From Actinernus sp. WN-2022 (lineage: Eukaryota > Cnidaria > Anthozoa > Actiniaria > Actinernidae): DNA of 64,000 nucleotides. This document shows positions 56,527-64,000 of the stretch, piece after piece. The number at the start of each line of letters is the position of its first letter. The stretch's first letter is position 1. The stretch covers positions 70,799,012 through 70,863,011 of the forward strand of contig JAOWCC010000577.1 in assembly GCA_030867875.1 (NCBI GenBank), given 5' to 3'. Below the pieces are notes generated by a model. The model had not been told where the DNA came from and did not search any database. It saw nothing but the letters and a program-made list of their open reading frames with translations. A program made the translations under genes and the position numbers.

Positions 56527-56946
56527 ACCTTTATTTCAACAGGGTAATTCTTTCAGTTACAAAATGTTACTGTTATCAATAGGAGCCCTGTTTTAAAATA
56601 TTAAAATGGTAGATAAAACTAATGTTAATACTGAGATATAAATACGAACTATTAACTACTCATATATGCTAATTCTCACTAGAAAACTAAGACCTAGAAA
56701 ACATCTAATAAGAGATTTATTATACAACTGCTTTTTTGTTTTTGTAGTTTTTTTCTTGTTTTTGTGCCAAAAAATAGGTAAACAAATCCTAGTTTGTGGT
56801 TTCTGAACTGTCTACACTCACGTTGGAATGTATCATGTCATTTCAGCCAAGAAAATCAGACGTCTCTCACACAGGCGTCTGGTTTTCTCAAGACTTCTAT
56901 TTTAACCATGGACAACATTCTTAACCATAGTTTGGTTAACTATAGT

Positions 56947-56998
56947 CTTAGGTTTGTAGACTACCCAGGGTCTTAGGTCTTAGGTTTGTAGACTACCC
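56947..56998. repeat. Inverted copy of the minisatellite unit
   Basis: CTTAGGTTTGTAGACTACCC occurs twice, the reverse complement of the array 460 bp upstream. The two arrays could pair as the stem of a large hairpin, or be the ends of an inverted-repeat element whose interior (56527-56946) is unrecognised. Confidence 0.8.
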
Positions 56999-57089
56999 GC
57001 CGGATCGTGTTCCTTTGTTTGCTCTAAATAAAATACAGCTTCGAAGTGATTACTCCTTTAATAAACAGAAAGAATGGACAGACTAAATG

Positions 57090-57489
57090 CATACCTGCCA
57101 ACCCCCGGAGTTCTAAAATCTGGAGAATGTTGGTTGAGGCTTTGTTATGACCTTATTATTTCCGAATTTTTCCGAAGATACCCCGATTTTGTTCCTAAGA
57201 CTTTCCGAAAGCTCTCGGAAAAATTAGTTTCAATCACACGATGTCCATGACGCCTCGCGATCGATCGAGAGTCACTCGGTGCTTTTCGCGCATTTGCTAG
57301 CGTGCGAAATGAACACAAACGCAACTCAGAGTAAAATTGTTTATTTTTTAACCCTCGAGCCTGAAAAACGGCGAACTCAATCCATAAAATGGCTAAAAAC
57401 CGGGGGATTTGAGGTTCTATCCGGGAGACCGGGAGATGAGGTCCAAAATCTGGAGTCTCCCGCATAAACCAGGAGAGTTTGCAGGTATG
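57090..57489. mobile_element. CATACCTGC inverted-repeat element
   Basis: CATACCTGCCAACCCCCGGAG at the left is mirrored by GAGAGTTTGCAGGTATG at the right. Internal mirrored tracts include CTAAAATCTGGAGA and TCCAAAATCTGGAGTCTCCC. The 57145-57465 minus-strand open frame is only a read-through of this repeat. No target duplication was fixed. Confidence 0.55.
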
Positions 57490-59217
57490 TGAATGGAAAG
57501 CATAAAAGTAAGAGATCTTGGTTTGCTGGATTTAACGAGTTGAAATAAACTGCTATTAAACATATATTTTGAGTCCAAATGTACACACGGTTGGAAATTC
57601 GTTGAGTCATGACTACACGAAGCAGGATCGGATGATTGATTTGGGCCACGGATCGATTGGAGCACAGATTTTCGCGTGTACGTGTATATAATGTATGTGT
57701 ACGCAATCGCGGACCCTTTTTTCCATTCATGTCCGACTTTTTATTCCAACTTAAACAATTTGTCACAACCTCTGGGCCCATTTGCATTTGGTGGGAATGG
57801 AACGTTGAATTCACCGTGAAACCTTTGAATTCACTGCTATCTATGTCGGTGAGTTCTTAAAAAACTTATGAAATTGGATGTGATAGGTGTGGGACAACAG
57901 TGGATCTTGGATATTTACTTCCATTCCAGTATACATGCGTATGACTAATACCGGAAGATATATAAAAATAATATTAAATAATAATGTTCAATATCAATGT
58001 TTAAAGTCCGAGAAAAAGTATACCGGCCAGGATCAGATCCGACCGTGTTAAAAACAAAACAATTTAAAGAAGGGGCAATCAGGGTTTTGGAGCTCGGATT
58101 GGGTCAAACAGGGTCAGGGTTTGAGCCTCTTGGCCTCACATACATACCCATTTTTCGTGTAAGTAACCCCCCCCCCCCCCCCCCCCGGACTGAAACTAAC
58201 CCAACCTGCTCAATAAGAATATCGAAGCCTGGACATTAGACGTCAGTGTCACTGTCATTCATGTATACACATTAAGAAACACTGAAGAAACATTCTTGTT
58301 GCATTATTGATAACTGAGCCTAAATAAAATTGAATTCAGGTTGGGTTATCCTCTAGGGATATAGTCTTACTATTTAAGTGTTTGGCGGGGAATATTGATC
58401 ATTCTACGTGTAGTCAGTCTTCAAGCCCGTTCGCGCTAAAATTTTGTGATTGGTTCCAAATATTTATGTACTTTTTACTTTTCGTTTCGATTTGATATAT
58501 CGTTTTAAGGACTGTTTACCTCGCCCCCGGAGGTCTGTGCCACTGCATTAGTCGGGGAATACGTTTCCATTTTTTTGTTGGCCACATCTAATGTCTCTAT
58601 CAATTCCAAGCCCGCCCATGCCCCCCCCCCCCCCCCCCCCGGGCATTTGTGGGGATTTTGTCATTTTGGAATCAGAAATCAGAAACCGTGGGGCCAGCTA
58701 AGTTATGCAAATGCCCCACCCCGGGGCAAGTATAGCGAACGCGCCAAATTTCTTCGCCGTTTCAAAGCCACATTTCACCGCTTTTCTTTATTAAAGTAAT
58801 GCAGTACTCACCTTCAAACACTTTCGTAAGTGCCCCCAAATCCCACATTCACTAGCCAGTTCCCAACAAACCGAAACTGGGAAATTCCTAACGTCATGTT
58901 CACGGATGACTTTTCCGCCGCCATGTTGATCGATGAAGCAAGCACGTGTTGATCAGTTGAGCAAAACAAAATCAAACACAGAGGAGGGGTGGGATATTTT
59001 TTTGACTCACCACCTCTACCCCCAAAACAGCCTAAAATGGTTCCAAGACAAGAAAAACCACAAAGGAAACAACATGGAAGCGAAAAGGTATGTTTATTCG
59101 TACATTGTCCTCCATTGTACGGCAATTTGAAAGGATTTATAAAACCCCATACATATCTTCTATTTTCATGCACAAACCCATAGAGTACAATTTGCTCTAT
59201 GACTGTTTATTTTTATT
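57490..59217. other. No gene seen; partial MITE and C-runs
   Basis: C-runs at about 58169-58187 and 58620-58640. TCTATCAATTCCAAGCCCGCC near 58593 is the left end of the CTCTATCAATTCC MITE family, whose right end I cannot find. The minus-strand frame 58814-59173 includes MAAEKSSVNMTLGISQF but has no domain. Confidence 0.4.
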
Positions 59218-59231
59218 TTTATTTAAAAAAA

Positions 59232-59333
59232 TGTGCCTCGCTGCCTCGCATCATGCCTCGCATCATACCTCGCTGCCTAACATCATGCCTCGCTGCCTCG
59301 CATCATGCCTCGCTGCCTCGCTGCCTCGCACTT
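59232..59333. repeat. GCCTCGC minisatellite
   Basis: Alternating CTGCCTCG and CATCATGCCTCG units, about ten in all, at 8 and 12 bp spacing. Confidence 0.88.
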
Positions 59334-59639
59334 TTGTGAACCTCGTTCTTCACTCTCAGGGCTACACTACTACGAATGACTCGACAGTTAATTTTGTATG
59401 CTTTATTTCAGTTTGTTAAGCAGCGCCCTCTGTTCGCTCAGACGTCGTCGTCCACTTCTGCTTCCATCTCCCCTCAGAACTTCAGTAATTTCATCCGTCA
59501 ACGAAAATATCCAGCACCCGTTTCCAGAACCAAGTCGACATCTGCTTCAGGTCCAGTTGGAGACGTAACTGCCTGTATACACAACCGAATACACCCGGCT
59601 CTACAACGAAAACCAAGCCAGTGGCACAAGCGGAAAATA

Positions 59640-61300
59640 TCTCCAATATACTAGTAGCATATCTAATAACGAACTAGTAAAAGAACTTATTAAAGGTAAA
59701 GAACATTACACTCTAAACGAGACAGTTACGAGTTCGAGAGTAATTAAGTCACACGATAAGTGTTATACCCAGTTATATTGGCAAAGGTACACTCAGAGCT
59801 CATATTTAATAATTATTGCCAATATTGGAGAGACATGAAGATTAACCACCAGCGATGTCATTTTAAGATTATAGATAAAGGGAGATACAATTCCTTTTAT
59901 TACCACGCCTTGGATTTAAGACACGTAAACAAATATATTGGTAATTTTTTTAAATTAATTTTCCACGTGATAATCAGTATGAAATCTGGTTGTCATCATT
60001 TTATCAGACATACCTAATCTGGGGCTTTACTAGGTCAGCCTTCTAAGTCTTTACCCTTTTTGTGTTCACAGTTCTTGCATTCGTATTATTCACCCATATA
60101 TATGTATCAAACTCGTTAGAGAGTTAGTTAAGTTTTGGAGACTTAATTATGTTAAGATGACTGCCTCGGTTCTGATCCGCTTTAGATTTTGACAGTTCCC
60201 GTAAAGATTCTTTATTTATTTATAACTTCCTTTGTCGTCAGGATTTCTTACAACTGATTATTTTCGAGTGGTTGAATTGGTGATTTGAGTATAATCATAT
60301 TATATCCAATTCAGAATCAAAGAATTGATTTTATCATATTACCTCAGACAGAAATCTTGAACGTTTCACGGGTAAGATTTTTTCTATGGGTTTCGTCTTC
60401 GACTATATCCGTCACTAGAATCGTGTCAAGATATTCACAATTCGATATAGTCAATAGATCTTCTTGGGATTCTGTCATTCTATTCGACAACGTACACTTA
60501 CTGAGCTGTATATTGGCAAGTAATTTTACCAAGCGCATCTTGAATAATCAGCTTATTAACTATACAAGGGTTTGTTATTCCGACGCTGATTCTACAGACT
60601 GTGCCAGCTTTATTTCAGATAATTGCAACAACATTGCTCATCACACTTAGAATGACACGGATGTTAACCTAAGTTCTACTCACCGGGAACTCTTAGCCAT
60701 ATCGTTAGGTCTGGGATCTTTTTGTATACTGTTGTATACGATTAAAATGGTATACTGATAATCGGTGTTACACGTATAGTCGAAAAATTTAAGCATGCAA
60801 GATCAGCTGCAAAGCATCGCTTTAGAAATATTTTACTGTTACGTGCTTAGTAACATAAGATTTGAAGTCGTATGGATCCCTAGAGATCAGAATCAGCGAG
60901 CTCTGATTTTCCCAGTAGAATTGTCGATCGATTTAAGAGAGAATCTTTCGATATGGCCCAAACAAATTGGGGTCCTACACAGTTGACAGATTCGCGAGTA
61001 TGAGAACAAATCGCTCGTTCTTTCTATTTATCTCATTCCTAGAGTTTTTACTCATATTTGTGCTACACGTGTAGGGATTTTTATGTTGCCTGATTGGCCC
61101 TCTAGCATGTTTGGCCATGGATACTCATAGTGGTATAGGCCGCCGTCGTGATTTTTTATCGATACCTGCTGATATTTATCGTATTCCTCCCAGCGTATCG
61201 GTTTACGAGTTAGGTTCTAATGAGAACTCTCTGTTCAGTTATCCTAACTTTTGTTCGGCCGTAGTACAATGGTATTCTACGATTCGATGGAAGTAAGTAC
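59640..61300 (+). pseudogene. DIRS RT and RNase H fragments
   Basis: RT is seen as SNNELVKELIKGKEHYTLNE near 59665, LDLRHVNKYI near 59910 and MKSGCHHF near 59985. These correspond to the DLRxVNKY and SFDLKSGYHH blocks, the latter with its key residues partly lost. RNase H follows as KWYTDN near 60747, LQSIALEIFYCYVLSNIRFE near 60800, VVWIPRDQNQRA near 60868 and SYTVDRFASMRTNRS near 60975. There are many stops and frame changes. No step of replication could be carried out by this copy. Confidence 0.75.
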
Positions 61301-61427
61301 ACCTGTTATGTTATTATATTTTCATCAGGACGCGATCGATTATAGAAGTTCTAGGTGGAAATCTGATCATTTAGGCCCACTTGGACCCAGTCACAAATAA
61401 GAGTATGGGGATGATGCGAGTTGAAAA

Positions 61428-61480
61428 GTGCGAGTTGCGAGTTGAAAAGTGCGAGTTGCGAGTTGAAAAATGCGAATTGC
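61428..61480. repeat. 21 bp tandem repeat, 2.5 copies
   Basis: The unit GCGAGTTGAAAAGTGCGAGTT is repeated in the DIRS region, which explains the repetitive peptide RVEKCEL seen in the open frame there. Confidence 0.85.
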
Positions 61481-61559
61481 AAGGAAAAGTAAGAAAAATG
61501 AGATTAGAGTTCCTGATTACATGTATGATCCGCTGCAATGGAGAATGCTTTTTCAGTCA

Positions 61560-61765
61560 AAAATCAAAGGAACTCGGGGTTTCGACGGAACGTGGACCCC
61601 CGCTTCTGGACCCCTAGAATTTTTTTTTTCTACCAGCGTGTCCCAGGGATTTCGCGCCCCTGTAATCTGACCCCTCCGGCGGGCGAGATCACTAGGGATC
61701 CCCCCCCCCCCCCCCCCTCACTGGTCCCCCCTCAGGGATTTAGCCCCCCCCTCCTAACGATTTGC
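61560..61765. other. Low-complexity C-rich insertion-like stretch
   Basis: GACCCC-rich text with C-runs (61700-61717 and 61745-61751) separates DIRS RNase H from its recombinase. Three overlapping open frames here are artefacts of composition. Confidence 0.5.
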
Positions 61766-62161
61766 TGAGTGAACATGAACTTTAATAAATGTTCACTGTT
61801 TAATAATTAAGACTGTTGCAACACTTGATTACTTGATCAATAAAACCGTCTATAAAACGAACTTACGATTGATCGATCGCGCTCCTCTTCACTGCGAACC
61901 ATTGGGAACCAGACTAAAGTGAACTCTTGAAATACGATTGTTGACTATATTACAGCGCTTGAAAAACGTAATAATCACGCCGCTTCATTAACACCAAAGG
62001 TAGCGCTGTTGACATTCTTTGCCTTTGGAGTCTTCTTTTCGAGCTCAATCATTGTTGGAAGGTAGGAAAAAGTTGAAATATTTACTATGTTATAAACTGG
62101 GCACGTAAATAGCAGGTTTTGAAGACGACTTTCCTTGTAATAGCTTCATCGTTAACGGCAA

Positions 62162-63060
62162 TTGTTGAAGCTTCGAAAGAAAACACCCAAACTTGTTAGG
62201 AAAGTACATCCGATAACTCCGGATATTATTATAACTATTCATGCCTATTTCGGAGAGAGTAGTAATCTAGTTGGTACTAGATCACTTTCATGTGTCTTAT
62301 CTTATGCTGGATTATTCAGAATCTCAGAACTATTGAATATCAGAAATAATATAACTTTTCTTGAAGATCGTCTTATGATTTTAGTTGAATCAAGCAAAAG
62401 TGATAAGTACAGAGACGGATCATGGGTTTACCGGCATTGCGAAAACGTCCAATAAGCCATGCCCCACACAGCGGTCAAACGTCTGCGCATGGGCGGCCGC
62501 GCGAATTTCCCGCGCAAAATTTACCTTAAAACATATTACAGTGAACTTCTACCCCCAAAAGTTAAGAAAAATACGTGAAAGTTAAGCTTTTTATTTTCAC
62601 AGTCGACGGAAAATTGAACAAACTTCAAACTGTGAGTTTACCCAATTGTTTCGTAATTTACCAAAGAAGTTCTCAAGGTTTGAAAGCGGGTTTGTGAACA
62701 GTGACGGCCGCCGGCTCGCTTTGAATTTGTTTTGGAAAGGTTGTTGTTGCAAGACTTTTCAGCATGCGTAGACGTTTGACCGCTGTGTGGCCATGCCCAT
62801 ACTATTATTTACCGCTGAACTGACCTTCGTCACGCTCATATCGCAGAGGAATCTACTGATTTTATAATTAGATCTATTAGACATGACGAGGATTCTAAAA
62901 GTAATGTGCTCTCTGAACACCAAGTACTTAGCAAGAGATCTTAAAAGCTAAATCAGCGGAAGTGGGCATTGATCCGTCGGGTTATAGTTAACTCACAGTT
63001 TTAGATTCGTAGGTGCAGGTGCCACTTCCGCTGCGAATTTAGGGTTACCAGATTGATTTT
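62162..63060 (+). pseudogene. DIRS tyrosine recombinase, split by an insertion
   Basis: Left part 62162-62455: helical region RKKTPKLVRKVHPITPDII, then the first active-site block SYAGLFRISELL (arginine of the R-H-R-Y set) and SSKSDKYRDGSWVY. A one-base frame change then gives NKPCP just before the insertion. Right part after 62799: ARDLLKA-like and THSFRFVGAGATSAANLGLPD near 62990-63050, which is the HxxR block (HSFR) followed by the G-A-T-x-A-A helix. The final tyrosine was not located with confidence. Motif wording G-A-T-S-A-A-N and R-D-G-S-W is typical of DIRS and related YR retroelements. It is inactive. Confidence 0.75.
62465..62789. mobile_element. 325 bp inverted-repeat element with 9 bp target duplication
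   Basis: Starts CACACAGCGGTCAAACGTCT and ends with its mirror GACGTTTGACCGCTGTGTG. It is flanked by GCCATGCCC at 62456-62464 and 62790-62798. It lies inside the recombinase sequence of the DIRS element, so it is younger. It contains GGCGGCCGCGCGAATTTCCC-type GC-rich text unlike its surroundings. It has no coding region. Confidence 0.9.
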
Positions 63061-64000
63061 AAGACTTGGGGCAGATAGAAGTAAAGTCTCGTTTGATTGT
63101 TCTACAAAACCTTAGCATTTACAGTAACTCGTTCTGTCACAAGTTTGGTACTTGTACGTACCTTCTCAAAAGCTTGTTCATTCAGACTATTCAGTTACAT
63201 TACATCATTATAATTAGTTATGAATTACGTTTCATTCTAGTTCTGTATGCTCCTTCCTACCAATAATAATAAATGATATTATTATATTGTTGTACTGGTT
63301 TTTGTAAAGGGAGGACTAGAGCATAAAGAAGTTATTTTCGGAACAGAGTAGAGAAAATAAGTATATTTTGTATCCTTTTTAGTACAATTTCTGACACATT
63401 AAAGATGAAAACAACAAAAAGAAGCAAAGCAATATTATGCCGAGTCCCAGTGCTCATTAGAGAGATTTATTTGTTCTAGAGACAAAAGCTGAACTGATCC
63501 TAATGACTAAGGCATGGCGGACATTAAACAATGTGCAGAAAGTGTCGAGTCTGGTGCCATAGCTTTTCAATTCCCCACAGCGCATTTCAGCATTTGAGAC
63601 CATGCCAGAGAACGAACTGCGAACATCTTAAATGAATGCCTGATAGCAATACCTATATATGACCAAGTTAAGTTGATACATTCCGAGGTCCCGAGCCTGG
63701 CCGGTATATGACAATATCAGCTCGTACATAATCTTTCTAAGCATAAGAAGCCGGCGTATAGCCATGAAGTTTAAAGAACAAACACAAACTGGTCAATGAA
63801 TGTAGTACAGGCCCAATGTATCTCCAGCAGTGACCGAATTACAAGAACTGGGGCCAGATTCACGAAACTTTTCCTAAAACATGTCATAAGATATAAAATT
63901 TGTGACTGTCCTAAGAGATGTCGTAAATGCGATTCAGCAACTCTGTCCTAGAGTACTCCTAAGATGTTCTCAGCTGATACACTCTTACGTTTCCAGCCTC
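63061..64000. other. No gene seen
   Basis: Sequence after the DIRS remnant. The frame at 63066-63266 has no domain. 63850-63985 contains ATTCACGAAACTTTTCC and TCCTAAGATGTTCTC-type text that could belong to a dispersed repeat, but no second copy exists in this window. Confidence 0.4.

Larger units (their letters stand above)
59376..63060 (+). mobile_element. DIRS-type retrotransposon, decayed
   Basis: Fragments in the DIRS order: a serine-rich gag-like frame (59376-59654), RT, RNase H and a tyrosine recombinase. DIRS elements integrate with a tyrosine recombinase rather than an integrase. I did not find the inverted or split terminal repeats. It is interrupted by low-complexity sequence (61380-61760) and by the insertion at 62465-62789. 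Confidence 0.78.

Noticed and set aside
57145..57465. 106-codon minus-strand frame
   Set aside because: It coincides with the interior of an inverted-repeat element (57090-57489) and has no domain.

Overview
This window looks like an AT-rich metazoan genome segment, most likely from a cnidarian and probably a stony coral or a relative. The evidence is intron-split coding exons with GT/AG signals, a Death-NACHT-LRR (NLR) innate-immunity gene of the kind expanded in corals, several retrotransposon classes (CR1/L2-like LINE, Ty3/Gypsy, DIRS), a tRNA-derived SINE and a very dense load of small inverted-repeat DNA transposons. I see no intact single-exon gene and no bacterial features. The species call is inference; no search was run.

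Layout. 1-3.7 kb: foldback elements and a TTAA-flanked 1.25 kb inverted-repeat element. 3.7-7 kb: a nearly full LINE on the minus strand (endonuclease, reverse transcriptase, C-terminal region) broken by one frame change. 7.9-8.9 kb: a second, 5'-truncated LINE remnant on the plus strand. 9-14 kb: foldback elements and a long inverted repeat. 15.3-34.4 kb, minus strand: an NLR gene. It runs from a tentative first exon (34.4 kb) through a Death-domain exon (26 kb), a 51 bp linker exon (24.2 kb) and the NACHT exon (16.5-18.1 kb) to an LRR block (15.3-16.5 kb). The introns share phase 1, which supports the exon chain. A frame change and a stop lie between NACHT and LRR. The introns hold nested transposons and a tandem 2.7 kb duplication (28.25-33.7 kb).

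35-52 kb is a patchwork of paralogous copies, one unit present at 38.9-41.5, 49.5-51.6 and 51.6-51.9 kb. Because the copies differ by clean insertions, several transposons can be dated and bounded by empty sites inside the window itself. At 42.8-46.7 kb lie two exons of a Crypton/KIAA1958-type tyrosine recombinase gene. The first exon is split by a 2.1 kb palindromic transposon with a 4 bp target duplication, and the whole locus is enclosed by 86 bp inverted repeats. This is the most interesting locus in the window.

51.9-56.2 kb: a decayed Gypsy element with short LTRs, a tRNA-Leu-type primer site, gag with zinc knuckles, RT, RNase H and integrase. 56.3-59.3 kb: minisatellites and inverted repeats. 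59.4-63.1 kb: a decayed DIRS-type element (RT, RNase H, tyrosine recombinase), whose recombinase region is split by a 325 bp inverted-repeat element with a 9 bp target duplication. 63.3-64 kb: nothing recognised.
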